The translations under genes were made by a program, and so were the position numbers. From assembly GCA_018241725.1 (NCBI GenBank), contig JAFEDI010000097.1, forward strand, positions 1 to 64,000: a stretch of 64,000 nt of DNA. Reading direction: 5' to 3'. The notes beneath the pieces were generated by a model. That model did no database searches, was not told where the DNA came from, and worked only from the letters and a program-made list of their open reading frames with translations. The stretch is from Pseudomonadota bacterium. GTDB taxonomy: Bacteria > Pseudomonadota > Gammaproteobacteria > Burkholderiales > Rhodocyclaceae. Of this stretch, positions 25,816-35,614 are shown in pieces. Each line of letters starts with the position of its first letter. Position 1 is the first letter of the stretch.

Positions 25816-27209
25816 CGGCGGCTCGTTCCGTCTATTCCCTGCGCCGCCGCTTGGTGGCGATGCTGATCGTGGCCGTCGCAGCCTTGTGGAGCCTGTCGGC
25901 GGTCGTGGCCTTTCGCATTGCCCACGAGGAGGCCGACGAGCTTTTCGATGCCCAGCTCATGCAGGTGGCGGAAACCTTGCTGGCCATCGTGGCGGCCGGG
26001 CAATCGCCCCAGGTCGCCCAGGAGATGGCGGAGCACCAGCATGCTTACCAGTTGCCGGTGGCTTTCCAGGCCCTGATCCATGACGACGAGGGCCATTGGC
26101 AGTTGCTGGTGCGCTCGTCCGAGATGCCCGAGCAGCCGGTTACGCTGCAGACCGGCTTTGATGAGCATGAACTCGATGGCGAATTGTGGCGGTTCGTCAC
26201 TATTGATCACGGCCACAGCCCCTATCGGGTGATCGTCGGCCAGAATCATAGTGCGCGCTATCGCTTGGCCGGCGAGGTGGCTCTGCATCTACTGTTGCCG
26301 CTCCTGTTCGGCTTGCCGCTGATCGCCGTCGCGATCTGGGCGGTGGTAAGTCGCGCCCTGCGCCCGGTACAGGCCGTTGCCACGGCGGTGGGCGGGCTGG
26401 ATGCGCGCAGGCTGGCCCCGGTGCAGGTCGAGGGGGCGCTGCCGCAGGAAATCGCACCGCTGGTCGGTTCGCTCGATGCGCTGGTGTCCCGGGTGACAGA
26501 AGTACTCGACCACGAACGGCGCTTCACCGCCGACGCTGCCCATGAACTGCGCACTCCGCTCGCGGCCGTCAAAATCCAGGCCCAGGTGGCGCGCAGAGCG
26601 ACGGATGAGGGCGTCCGCTCTCATGCGCTGGATCAGGTCCTGTCAGGGGTCGAGCGCATGACTCACCTGGTCGAGCAGTTGCTGACGCTGGCGCGCCTGG
26701 ACCCGGAAGGACGAGGTGCGATGGACAACCCTGTGGACCTCGCCGAGCTTGCTGAAACCGTGTGCTCCATTCTGACGCCGCAGGCCTTGCGCCGCGGGCA
26801 AAGTCTGGAACTCGAACCGGGCGGTGGCCTGGTGGTTGGTGGCAACCGCTGGTGGCTGGAGGTGTTGATACGAAATCTGGTGGACAACGCGCTGCGCTAT
26901 TCACCCGAAGGCGGGCGTGTCGTCGTGCAGGTCGATGCCGCTACGGCCAGGCTGCGGGTTGCCGACAATGGCCCAGGTATTGCGCCGGAACTGCGAGAGC
27001 AGATGCTGACTCGCTTTGCGCGGGGGGCTGGCAATGATGCGGACGGTTGCGGGCTGGGTTTGTCCATCGTTGCCCGCATTGTTGACATCGCCGGTGCCCG
27101 GCTGGATTTCAAGCCCGGCCTGCCACGAGAAGGTGGATACGGGCTGGCCGTCGTGGTGCGCTTTCCTGCGTTGTGTGCTTTGCCCGGTGAAGGGCAGGGC
27201 GGGCCTTGA
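25812..27209 (+). CDS. Sensor histidine kinase, QseC/PmrB type
   Basis: A 465-residue membrane kinase. Membrane segments are at about 14-34 and 160-180, enclosing a periplasmic domain that fits the two-component sensor N-terminal type (DELFDAQLMQVAETLL). The dimerisation and phosphoacceptor site is His244 in DAAHELRTPL. The ATP-binding domain has NLVDNALRYSPEGG, DNGPGI and GCGLGLSIV. The start is a GTG overlapping the regulator stop by 4 bases. Its signal is unknown; relatives sense metals, cationic peptides or adrenergic-type signals. Confidence 0.94.
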   Translation: MTAARSVYSLRRRLVAMLIVAVAALWSLSAVVAFRIAHEEADELFDAQLMQVAETLLAIVAAGQSPQVAQEMAEHQHAYQLPVAFQALIHDDEGHWQLLVRSSEMPEQPVTLQTGFDEHELDGELWRFVTIDHGHSPYRVIVGQNHSARYRLAGEVALHLLLPLLFGLPLIAVAIWAVVSRALRPVQAVATAVGGLDARRLAPVQVEGALPQEIAPLVGSLDALVSRVTEVLDHERRFTADAAHELRTPLAAVKIQAQVARRATDEGVRSHALDQVLSGVERMTHLVEQLLTLARLDPEGRGAMDNPVDLAELAETVCSILTPQALRRGQSLELEPGGGLVVGGNRWWLEVLIRNLVDNALRYSPEGGRVVVQVDAATARLRVADNGPGIAPELREQMLTRFARGAGNDADGCGLGLSIVARIVDIAGARLDFKPGLPREGGYGLAVVVRFPALCALPGEGQGGP

Positions 27210-27239
27210 GCCGGTTTCCCCGGGCCCGCAGACGGGGTT

Positions 27240-27683
27240 TCAGGTGGCCAGATCGCCGGCGATGTAGCCAGCCAGATGGTTGATGGTGGCCTGCTGCTGC
27301 TCCATCACTGATTTCACCGCGTCGCCGATGCTGACGATGCCGACCACTTTGCCATGATCCACGACTGGCAGGTGCCGTACGTGGTTGTTGGTGATGATGC
27401 ACATGCAGTCGTCCACCGTATGGGTGGGGGATACGGTGAGTACGTTGGGCGTCATCAGATCGCCGACCTTGGTGTCTTTGGAAGCCAGCCCCTTGAGGAC
27501 GACCTTTCGGGCGTAGTCGCGCTCCGTGAAGATACCGGCCAGTCGCTCGCCTTCCATGACCAGAACCGCGCTTACGTTATGTTCGGCCATCAGGTGGAGG
27601 GCCTGCAACACGGTCGTGTCGGGTGTCACTGCGTGGCAGGCGGAGCCCTTGGCCTGAAGAATCTGTTGAACCGTTGCAGCCAT
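27240..27683 (-). CDS. Tandem CBS domain protein
   Basis: A 147-residue soluble protein made of two CBS repeats (about 5-65 and 75-135), with GIFTERDYARKV and NNHVRHLPVVDHGKVVGIVSIGD. Such free-standing CBS pairs bind adenine nucleotides and act as energy or redox sensors; the partner is unknown. AAGGAGGG lies upstream of the ATG. An 8-bp inverted repeat 36 bases upstream may be regulatory. Confidence 0.9.
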   Translation of the reverse strand: MAATVQQILQAKGSACHAVTPDTTVLQALHLMAEHNVSAVLVMEGERLAGIFTERDYARKVVLKGLASKDTKVGDLMTPNVLTVSPTHTVDDCMCIITNNHVRHLPVVDHGKVVGIVSIGDAVKSVMEQQQATINHLAGYIAGDLAT

Positions 27684-28032
27684 TGTCTTGAACCCTCCTT
27701 ATTGTTCGTCTCCTCAGGGCCTGTAGCCCTCTGCTACAGGCTAGTCAGAGTGTATAGCTTGGGTGGAAGAGCGCAAGAGTGCAAGCCGCTGTGCGCCACT
27801 TTCGGGGGGGGTGGAGGGGCCGCGTGGCCCGGTATCGTCCGGGTGGCCCTTCGAATGCCCGGAGAGGGTACTGGCCGCGTTCGAGCCCTGCCCGCCGGGA
27901 TGTGAGCCAATTCACGCCGGCATTCAGAAATGGCGTAGTACGTCGCGCATCGTGATTTTTTGGGCACGGCTCATTTGGGCGGCTGCTTACTCTTGAGGCG
28001 TCGGAGTAAGTGAAGTCGGATTGAGGTGCATC
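27684..28032. other. Divergent 349-base gap between CBS and hypothetical gene
   Basis: I find no gene here. It holds the leader of the CBS gene with the inverted repeat at 27719-27741, several GC-rich partial hairpins near 27820-27860, and a less GC-rich stretch after 27950 which probably carries the promoter of the plus-strand gene. Confidence 0.5.
27719..27741. promoter_or_regulatory. Inverted repeat upstream of the CBS gene
   Basis: A perfect 8-bp inverted repeat GCCTGTAG/CTACAGGC with a 7-base spacer lies 36 bases before the CBS gene. It could be a repressor site or an mRNA hairpin. Confidence 0.35.
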
Positions 28033-28515
28033 ATGCTCATCGTATTGATTGGTGGTTTCGGTGTGTTCGCGCTGACGGTCATTGCCGTTCAGGCTTGGCG
28101 TGAACGTAAAGCAGAGCAGAGGCGCCTGGCTCAAGAATGGGAAATCCTGTTGACACGAATGTTCGCTGCCCAGGCCATGGGGCAGCATAGGCTCGTGCGC
28201 GAACAGATCCTGCACTCCTGCCGGGGGCTCGATCAAGGGTTGGTACCGCAGCCGCAGGTCCCGCATCTGAAGGCCCGTCTGGCCAGTTTGCTGCTTCAAG
28301 ACCCGGTTTATCCTTCTGTGCTGCAGGAGATCCGGATCGCTTGTACGGCGCAGCTCGAAGTGAGTGAATTCAGCCTGGCGGTGAGCCTGCGTGAATTCCT
28401 CATTGAGGATATCCGCCAATGTCTGGCCCTCGCTGAAGCTTTTGGACAGGTTGAGCGCCGGGGCGAGCAAGGCGATGCCCGGGTGGCGGCGAGTTTCCAC
28501 CACGTGACAACGTAG
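28033..28515 (+). CDS. Hypothetical membrane-anchored protein
   Basis: A 160-residue protein with one N-terminal membrane helix (LIVLIGGFGVFALTVIAVQAW) and a soluble helical body rich in Arg, Gln and Leu. Repeated 'LL' helices suggest an all-alpha or coiled domain. I do not recognise the family. The ATG at 28033 follows GAGGTG by four bases; an in-frame TTG lies 4 codons earlier. It stands alone and ends in a strong terminator, so it is probably its own transcript. Confidence 0.65.
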   Translation: MLIVLIGGFGVFALTVIAVQAWRERKAEQRRLAQEWEILLTRMFAAQAMGQHRLVREQILHSCRGLDQGLVPQPQVPHLKARLASLLLQDPVYPSVLQEIRIACTAQLEVSEFSLAVSLREFLIEDIRQCLALAEAFGQVERRGEQGDARVAASFHHVTT

Positions 28516-28520
28516 AATGA

Positions 28521-28555
28521 AGAAGGGCGGCCTGTTCGGGCCGCCCTTCTTATTT
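28521..28555. terminator. Intrinsic terminator, hypothetical gene and panC
   Basis: A perfect 12-bp stem (AGAAGGGCGGCC/GGCCGCCCTTCT, 28521-28532 with 28539-28550) with a 6-base loop, then TATTTG. It lies between convergent stops at 28515 and 28560 and can serve both strands, more strongly the plus strand. Confidence 0.85.
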
Positions 28556-28559
28556 GCGT

Positions 28560-29396
<837 letters not shown>

Positions 29397-30215
29397 TCAG
29401 TAGCTGTGTTCGGGGCCGGGGAAACGGCCCGTCTTGACGTCGGCGACGTAGCGGCCGACGGCCTCGTCGATGCTCGTTGCACCGTCCATGAAGTTCTTGG
29501 CGAAGCGCGGACGCTTGCCGTGGAAGACGCCCAGCAGGTCGTGCAGCACCAGCACCTGGCCGTGGCAGTCCACACCGGCACCGATGCCGATGGTTGCCAT
29601 CGATGTCAGGCTGGCGGTGACGTCGGCGGCGAGGGTCGAGGGCACCATCTCCAGCACGACCATTGCCGCACCGGCCTGTTCAAGGGCCAGCGCATCGGCC
29701 TTGAGGGTTGCTGCTGCTTCCTCGCTGCGGCCTTGCACGCGGTAGCCGCCGAGCTGATGGACGGATTGCGGCGTGAGGCCGATATGGGCGCACACGGGCA
29801 CGCCTCGTTCGACCAGGAAGCGCACCGTCTCTGCCATGAACGCGCCGCCTTCGAGCTTGACCATCTGCGCGCCGGCCGCCATCAGGCGTGCCGAGTTGCG
29901 CATGGCCTGGGCGGGGTTCTCGGTGTAGCTGCCGAAGGGCAGGTCGGTGACGATCAGCGGGCGATTGCAGCCGCGGGCCACGCACTCGGTGTGATAGACC
30001 ATGTGTTCCATGGTCACCGGCAGCGTGGTCTTCTGTCCCTGTAGCACGTTGCCGAGGGAGTCTCCGATCAGGATCACGTCCACGCCGTTGCGTTCCAGCA
30101 ATGCCGCGAAGCTGGCGTCGTAACCGGTGAGCATGGTGATCTTGCGACCCTCGGCGCGCATCTTGCCAAGCTCGAAAAGGGTCACGGGTTTGTCGTTATC
30201 TTGCAGGTAGCTCAT
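29397..30215 (-). CDS. panB: 3-methyl-2-oxobutanoate hydroxymethyltransferase
   Basis: A 272-residue enzyme adding a hydroxymethyl group from methylene-tetrahydrofolate to ketoisovalerate, the first step to pantothenate. The signatures [26 protein letters not shown] and KLEGG are intact. Its substrate comes from the valine pathway encoded at the far end of the window (ilvIHC). It is followed closely by panC and lies 105 bases after the nucleoside kinase gene. Confidence 0.97.
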   Translation of the reverse strand: MSYLQDNDKPVTLFELGKMRAEGRKITMLTGYDASFAALLERNGVDVILIGDSLGNVLQGQKTTLPVTMEHMVYHTECVARGCNRPLIVTDLPFGSYTENPAQAMRNSARLMAAGAQMVKLEGGAFMAETVRFLVERGVPVCAHIGLTPQSVHQLGGYRVQGRSEEAAATLKADALALEQAGAAMVVLEMVPSTLAADVTASLTSMATIGIGAGVDCHGQVLVLHDLLGVFHGKRPRFAKNFMDGATSIDEAVGRYVADVKTGRFPGPEHSY

Positions 30216-30249
30216 GGCAGGTCCTCCTCGCGGCGGCAGTTAACCCCAA

Positions 30250-30268
30250 TCTTGTGCAGGGCACAAGA
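30250..30268 (-). promoter_or_regulatory. Short hairpin in the dgk-panB gap
   Basis: A perfect 8-bp stem TCTTGTGC/GCACAAGA with a 3-base loop sits in the 105-base gap before panB. It could weakly end the dgk transcript or be an operator; there is no T-run. Confidence 0.3.
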
Positions 30269-30320
30269 GGGCGCGGCAGCAAAGAAAGCAAAAGCGTAAG
30301 GCGGGTGTGGGGCGTAGGCG

Positions 30321-30959
30321 TCAGCCGGCGTAGCCGAAGAATTCCCGGTAGCTGCGCATGGCGAGCAGGCGGGAGTACAGCAGTTCGAAATCTTCCGCCT
30401 TGTCCACGGGGTTGAGAGACTCGGCATTGACGATGAACAGCGGCGCGGCGTCGTAGTGATGGAAAAAGTTGGCATAGCGCTGGGCGACCCGTTCCACGTA
30501 GGGTTCGCTGAGCTTGCGCTCGGACTCCACGCCACGCTTGCGTACGCGCTCGACCAGGACTTCAGGCTGGGCCTGCAGGTAGATCACCAGGTCGGGCTTG
30601 CGGACCGTCGGCTTGAGGCGGGCGTAGAGTTGCCGGTAGAGATGCAGTTCGTCTTCGGCCAGCGTCAGCTCGGCGAACAGCGGGTCCTTGTCGATCAGGA
30701 AATCGGAGACCACCCGGCGCTGGGGGTTATGATCGTGATCGAAGGCGGCGAGTTGCTCGCTGCGCTGGAACAGGAAGGCGATCTGCGTGGCCAGACCCCA
30801 GCGTTCGATGTTCTGGTAAAAGCGCCCGAGAAAGGGATTGGCGGCCGGATTTTCGAGCAGCAGTTCCGCGCTAAGGCGGTCGGCCAGTCGCCGGGCGAGG
30901 GTGGTCTTGCCTGCGCCAATAGGGCCTTCGACAACAATGTAGCGCGCTTTTTCGAGCAT
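30321..30959 (-). CDS. Deoxynucleoside kinase family protein
   Basis: A 212-residue P-loop kinase of the deoxynucleoside kinase family (dNK/dGK). The Walker A motif GPIGAGKTT is at residues 12-20, DFLIDKDPLFA contains the catalytic region, and the lid region is RVRKRGVESER. It salvages deoxynucleosides by phosphorylation; the exact base preference is not visible. This gene commonly sits between folK and panB in betaproteobacteria. Confidence 0.88.
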   Translation of the reverse strand: MLEKARYIVVEGPIGAGKTTLARRLADRLSAELLLENPAANPFLGRFYQNIERWGLATQIAFLFQRSEQLAAFDHDHNPQRRVVSDFLIDKDPLFAELTLAEDELHLYRQLYARLKPTVRKPDLVIYLQAQPEVLVERVRKRGVESERKLSEPYVERVAQRYANFFHHYDAAPLFIVNAESLNPVDKAEDFELLYSRLLAMRSYREFFGYAG

Positions 30960-30974
30960 GGCTTGCTCCGCCTT

Positions 30975-31316
30975 TCAGGCCCGGAATATGAAGTAAACAG
31001 CCCCTAGGATACACAGGGCAGCCCACAGATAGTCAAGCTTGAGGGGTTGCTGCATGTAGAGAAGCGCGAAGGGAACGAACACCGTGAGGGTGATCGCCTC
31101 CTGCATGATCTTCAACTGGGCGAGGTTGAGTTCCTGTGCGCCGATGCGGTTGGCCGGCACCTGAAGAAGGTATTCGAACAGCGCGATGCCCCAGCTGATG
31201 AATGCTGCCACGTACCAGGGCGCGGTGGCCAGGTTCTTCAGGTGGCCGTACCACGCGAAGGTCATGAAGATATTGGAGGCCGACAGCAGCAGGGCAGTCT
31301 GGATCCAGATCGGCAT
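30975..31316 (-). CDS. DUF486/DMT family membrane protein
   Basis: A 113-residue membrane protein with four hydrophobic segments, matching the DUF486 family related to small drug/metabolite transporters (NIFMTFAWYGHLK, ISWGIALFEYLLQVPANRIG, LKIMQEAITL). Transport has not been shown. The start follows the folK stop without any gap. Confidence 0.9.
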   Translation of the reverse strand: MPIWIQTALLLSASNIFMTFAWYGHLKNLATAPWYVAAFISWGIALFEYLLQVPANRIGAQELNLAQLKIMQEAITLTVFVPFALLYMQQPLKLDYLWAALCILGAVYFIFRA

Positions 31317-31817
31317 TCAGAGGGGCTCGGTGCGGGTAATGGCTTGATCGGAAACGGTCGGCAGGAAATCCATGCCCGGGCCGAGGGCCGGTAGGACGAT
31401 ACCCGGTGCAAGTTCCAGTAGCGGCCGCAGAACGAAGGCGCGCTGGTGCATGCGTGGGTGGGGCAGGGTGAGTTCCGCTTCCTGCATCTGAAGCGCGCCG
31501 TAGAGCAGCAGGTCCAGATCCAGCGTGCGTGGGGCGTTGGGCACGCTGCGCACGCGTCCGTGGCGGGCCTCGATGGCGAGCAACTGGCGCAGTAGCTCCA
31601 GCGCCGGCATTTCGGTGTCAACCGCTACCACGGCGTTGATGAAGTCCGGTTGGTTGAGGAGGCCGACCGGCGCACTGCGGTAAAGGGACGAGCGAGCCAC
31701 GACCCGGGTGCCGGCGAGGGTGCCGAGGTCGTCGACGGCTGCCCGCAGGTGTTTGACCGGTTCGCCGATGTTGGCGCCGAGCGCCACGTAGGCGCGGGTG
31801 ACTGCTACGCTGCTCAT
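31317..31817 (-). CDS. folK: 2-amino-4-hydroxy-6-hydroxymethyldihydropteridine pyrophosphokinase
   Basis: A 166-residue folate pathway enzyme transferring pyrophosphate from ATP to the pterin. The opening AYVALGANIGEP, then SLYRSAPVG, QPDFINAVV, and RTLDLDLLLYG plus LPHPRMHQRAFVL are diagnostic. The start overlaps the pcnB stop by ATGA. The next gene begins right at its end. Confidence 0.96.
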   Translation of the reverse strand: MSSVAVTRAYVALGANIGEPVKHLRAAVDDLGTLAGTRVVARSSLYRSAPVGLLNQPDFINAVVAVDTEMPALELLRQLLAIEARHGRVRSVPNAPRTLDLDLLLYGALQMQEAELTLPHPRMHQRAFVLRPLLELAPGIVLPALGPGMDFLPTVSDQAITRTEPL

Positions 31818-33148
31818 TCTGCTGACGGTGCCCCTGCGGGCTTCTTGCGGCGACGGCGCTTGCGGGCGGCGCCGCTCTTGTCGGGGACCAGCATGCCTTC
31901 GCGGGCGTCCGGGTTGGCGTCGGCAAATGCGTCCCACCAGTCGGGCAGTTCCATCGGAATCTCGCCTGACTGGGCGCGCAGGCGCAGGAAGTCCCAGCCA
32001 GCCCGGTAACGTGGCTGCTCAAGGAGACGGTACGGTGTCTTGCCGGCGCGCTTCTCGAAGCGCGGCTGCAGGGCCCAGATTTCCTTGATGTCGCCAACGA
32101 TGCGGCGGGTGATCGCGAGTTTGCCGGACTGCCGGTCGAGGACCGCGTCCATCGCCTCGAACAGCGCGGGTTGGGAATGTTCGCCCTTTTCCTTGCGGGC
32201 TTCCCAGTCGGCCAGCACTTCGTGCCACAGCAACGTGGCGAACAGGAAGCCGGGAGACACGGGTTTGCCCTGCCGGACGCGCTCGTCGGTATTTTCGAGG
32301 GACAGCCAGACGAAGCGCTCACCCAGCGGCTGCTCGAGGATCACGTCGAGCAGTGGTAGCAGACCGTGGTGAAGGCCTTCCTCGCGCAGCTGGCGCAGGC
32401 ACTTGACCGCATGGCCGGACATCAGCAGCTTGAGCATCTCATCGAAGAGGCGGGCCGGCGGCACGTTCTCAAGGAGGCTGGACATTTCGCGGATCGGTGC
32501 CCGCGCTGCCGGATCGATGGTGAGGCCCAGTTTGGCGCCGAGGCGGGCGGCACGCAGCATGCGCACAGGGTCCTCGCGGTAGCGTACACGCGGTTCGCCG
32601 ATCATGCGGAGGGTCTTCTGCTGCAAGTCGGCAACGCCGTGATGGTAGTCCACCACCGTTTCGTCGGTGGGGTTGTAGTACAACGCATTGACGGTGAAGT
32701 CGCGTCGGGTGGCGTCCTCTGCCATCGAGCCGAACACGTTGTCGCGTAGCACGCGGCCGTGCTCGTCGGTCTCGGCGGATTCGGCGTCCTGCATCGCGCG
32801 GAAGGTGGAGACCTCGATGGTTTCCGGGCCGCTCATTACGTGCACGATCTTGAAGCGGCGGCCGATGATGCGCGAGCGGCGAAACAGCGCGCGGACTTCT
32901 TCCGGCGTGGCGCTGGTGGCGACGTCGAAATCCTTCGGCGTCTGGCCGACGATGATGTCGCGGACCGCACCGCCGACGACGTAGGCCTTGTGCCCGTTTT
33001 CCTGAAGGACGGCGCAGACCTTGTTGGCGGCAGGGGAGATTTGTTCCCGGCGGACTCCGTGGCGATTGACGGGGATGACCGCGGGTTCGGGCAGGGCATT
33101 GGCAGGTGCGGCGCGGCGGAACACTCGGCGCAGCAGTTTGCGGATCAT
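31814..33148 (-). CDS. pcnB: Polynucleotide adenylyltransferase (poly(A) polymerase I)
   Basis: A 444-residue enzyme that adds A tails to RNA 3' ends and promotes decay. The nucleotidyltransferase core has YVVGGAVRDIIVGQTPKDFDVAT and RRDFTVNALYY, then RYREDPVRMLRAARLGAKLG. The C-terminal end is a highly basic RKRRRRKK tail, typical of PcnB rather than CCA-adding enzymes. Starts at 33148 or 33184 are both possible; neither has a good ribosome binding site. It is first in pcnB-folK-DUF486-dgk-panB-panC. Confidence 0.94.
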   Translation of the reverse strand: MIRKLLRRVFRRAAPANALPEPAVIPVNRHGVRREQISPAANKVCAVLQENGHKAYVVGGAVRDIIVGQTPKDFDVATSATPEEVRALFRRSRIIGRRFKIVHVMSGPETIEVSTFRAMQDAESAETDEHGRVLRDNVFGSMAEDATRRDFTVNALYYNPTDETVVDYHHGVADLQQKTLRMIGEPRVRYREDPVRMLRAARLGAKLGLTIDPAARAPIREMSSLLENVPPARLFDEMLKLLMSGHAVKCLRQLREEGLHHGLLPLLDVILEQPLGERFVWLSLENTDERVRQGKPVSPGFLFATLLWHEVLADWEARKEKGEHSQPALFEAMDAVLDRQSGKLAITRRIVGDIKEIWALQPRFEKRAGKTPYRLLEQPRYRAGWDFLRLRAQSGEIPMELPDWWDAFADANPDAREGMLVPDKSGAARKRRRRKKPAGAPSAE

Positions 33149-33282
33149 TGGCGGGGCTTGGATTATTGGGGTCAAGTCGCGCATGATAACCCATCAGGCG
33201 GCCGGGTTTGGCTTCCGCGGCGGTCCTCGTGGCCGTCGAGAGTCTGCCTGGACGCAATTTCCACCTGCTGGAGACTTACGCG

Positions 33283-34056
33283 ATGCTGCGCTTCTCTGCC
33301 AATCTGTCTTTCCTTTTCCTCGACAAACCTTTCCTGGACCGTTTCGCGGCTGCAGCGGAAGCGGGCTTCAAGGGGGTCGAATTCCACTTTCCCTACGCCT
33401 TTCCCCTCGACGAAGTAGCGGATGCTGCCCGGCGGGCAGCGGTGGAGGTGGTGCTGTTCAATTTTCCTGCCGGTGACTGGGCGGGCGGCGAACGAGGTAT
33501 TGCCTGCCTGCCTGAGCGGGTGGCCGAGTTCCGCGCGGGTGTGCTCGAGGCTGCGCGCTATGCGGAAGGACTGGAGTGCCCACGCATCAATTGCCTCGCT
33601 GGCCTTCGGCCGGCCGATGGCGATGAAGCACTGCTGCACGAAACCCTGGTGGACAACCTGCGTTTTGCAGCCGATACCCTGGCCCCGGTAGAACGCCAAG
33701 TGTTGATGGAACCGCTCAACAGCTGCGATACGCCGGGCTTCCTGGTTGATCGCACTGCGCCGGCGCTGGTACTGCTGAATGCTGCCGAACGTCCGAACTT
33801 GTTCCTGCAGTACGACATCTACCATGCCCAGGTAATGGAGGGCGATCTGGCCCGGACGCTGAGCACCCATTTGCCGCGCATCGGCCACATTCAGCTGGCG
33901 GACAATCCGGGACGCCATCAGCCGGGCACGGGTGAGATCAACTTCCCCTTCCTATTCAAGCACCTGCGTGGCCTGGGCTACAACGGCTGGATCGGCTGTG
34001 AGTACGTCCCGAGTGGGCCGACGGAGGATTCATTTGGCTGGATGGCTGCCTACTAG
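33283..34056 (+). CDS. hyi: Hydroxypyruvate isomerase
   Basis: A 257-residue TIM-barrel enzyme of the xylose isomerase-like family that interconverts hydroxypyruvate and tartronate semialdehyde in glyoxylate metabolism. It has the family pattern FSANLSFLF, GFKGVEFHFPY, LMEPLNSCDTPGF and QYDIYHAQVMEGD, with a GEINFPF and GCEYVP ending. GGAG is 9 bases before the ATG. No glyoxylate carboligase or tartronate semialdehyde reductase is adjacent, so the pathway context is missing here. Confidence 0.87.
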   Translation: MLRFSANLSFLFLDKPFLDRFAAAAEAGFKGVEFHFPYAFPLDEVADAARRAAVEVVLFNFPAGDWAGGERGIACLPERVAEFRAGVLEAARYAEGLECPRINCLAGLRPADGDEALLHETLVDNLRFAADTLAPVERQVLMEPLNSCDTPGFLVDRTAPALVLLNAAERPNLFLQYDIYHAQVMEGDLARTLSTHLPRIGHIQLADNPGRHQPGTGEINFPFLFKHLRGLGYNGWIGCEYVPSGPTEDSFGWMAAY

Positions 34057-34156
34057 CGGACCACTCCGCCGTTCAAGTGCACGAAAATGTCCATGGGGTA
34101 AATGCTGTTCGGGTCGAAGCTGTTAGGCTGCGGGTGTCCAACACAGGAGCGCGCCC

Positions 34157-35614
34157 ATGTCTGACCTCGATTTCCCCTGGACGGCGTCGTCTGCCGCCGC
34201 CGCCCTGTCGGCCGGCTCCGTGTCGGCTACGGAGCTGCTGGAGCAGTGCCTGGCGCGTATAGACCGCTTCAATCCGAGTCTGAATGCGCTTGTGACGGTG
34301 GACGTTCCGGCCGCGCTGGATGCGGATGGCAGGTTTGCTGCCGGCGAGCGCCTCCCGCTGCTGGGGATCCCGATTTCCGTCAAGGATTCCTTCGCTACCC
34401 GGGATTTGCGCACTACCGCCAGCTACCGGCCGCTCGCTGATCATGTGCCCGACCGGGACGCCTGCGTGGTCGGCCGGCTGCGGGCGGCGGGCGCAATCGT
34501 GGTCGGGAAGAGCAATCTGCCAGAGCTGGCTGGCGCCCCCCATTGCTGGAGCCCCTTGTTCGGCTTGACGCGTAACCCCTGGGGCCCGGAGCTGACACCC
34601 GGCGGAAGCTCGGGTGGGGCGGCCGTCGCCGTGGCGGCTGGCTTTTCGCTGCTTGAGGTCGGCAGCGACATCGGCGGTTCAATCCGCATTCCGGCAGCCT
34701 ATTGCGGTGTGTTTGGCTTGAAAGCTACCGAGAACAGGATTCCGCGCACCGGTCATATTCCGCATCTGCCCGATCACTTGGGCGGCGAGCGTAGTGTGCG
34801 GCACATGCTGTCCTTCGGGCTGCTCGCCCGCTCGGTGGCAGACCTGCAACTGGGGTTTGGCGTGATCGCCGGGCCGGACGGGATCGATACGGAAGTGCCC
34901 CCGTGGCGGCCTGAGCCGATCACGACGATGCCCGGACGGCCTTTGCGTCTTGCCTTGTGGGAGGACGCTGGTCTGCCCCTGTGCGAACGAACCCGCGCGG
35001 CCCTTGCCCGCATGGTCGGCAGGCTTGAGGCCGCTGGGCATCGGGTGGAACGCAGGTCACCGCCAGGCCTTGATCTGTTGCGCCTTCACAGGCCTTTCGG
35101 AATCATCGGCGGGGTGGAGATAGGGCTCGGTATGCCAGTCTGGCAGCGGAGGCTGTTGCTGGTGGCGGGACACCTTCTACCGAGATCCGAGGTGCTGGCA
35201 CGGGCGTTTGTAAACGGTCTGAGTTTCAATCTGCGTGATTACAACCACGCCCTGAATGCGCGGGAAGCGGCAATTTCCAGTCTGGAAGGCTTTCTTGGGG
35301 ACCTTGATGGATTGTTGTGTCCTGCCGCCTGTACGGTGGCATATACCGGGCGGTCGATGCCTGCCTGGGTCAAGCCGCCATCCATACAAGTGGATGGGCG
35401 GAAGCTGCCGTACCTGGAGGCGACCATCGGCTGGACCGCGCCCTTTTCGTTGATCGGCAGTCCGGTTGTCACTATGCCGATCGGCATTGAGGCCGGGCTG
35501 CCGGTTGGTGTCCAGCTTGTCGGGCGGCGCTGGCAAGACGAGGCGCTGATGATGGTGGCCGCGCGGCTGGAGGGTGTTCTTGGCGGATTTGTGTCTCCAC
35601 CTCTGGATTCTTGA
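34157..35614 (+). CDS. Amidase signature family enzyme
   Basis: A 485-residue amidase. The Ser-cisSer-Lys triad can be placed at Lys76 (PISVKDSF), Ser151 (PGGSSGGAA) and nucleophile Ser175 (DIGGSIR). The family includes GatA, acylamidases and hydrolases of aryl amides; no gatB or gatC is nearby, so a catabolic amidase is more likely. CAGGAG is present upstream. Its substrate cannot be deduced. Confidence 0.92.
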   Translation: MSDLDFPWTASSAAAALSAGSVSATELLEQCLARIDRFNPSLNALVTVDVPAALDADGRFAAGERLPLLGIPISVKDSFATRDLRTTASYRPLADHVPDRDACVVGRLRAAGAIVVGKSNLPELAGAPHCWSPLFGLTRNPWGPELTPGGSSGGAAVAVAAGFSLLEVGSDIGGSIRIPAAYCGVFGLKATENRIPRTGHIPHLPDHLGGERSVRHMLSFGLLARSVADLQLGFGVIAGPDGIDTEVPPWRPEPITTMPGRPLRLALWEDAGLPLCERTRAALARMVGRLEAAGHRVERRSPPGLDLLRLHRPFGIIGGVEIGLGMPVWQRRLLLVAGHLLPRSEVLARAFVNGLSFNLRDYNHALNAREAAISSLEGFLGDLDGLLCPAACTVAYTGRSMPAWVKPPSIQVDGRKLPYLEATIGWTAPFSLIGSPVVTMPIGIEAGLPVGVQLVGRRWQDEALMMVAARLEGVLGGFVSPPLDS

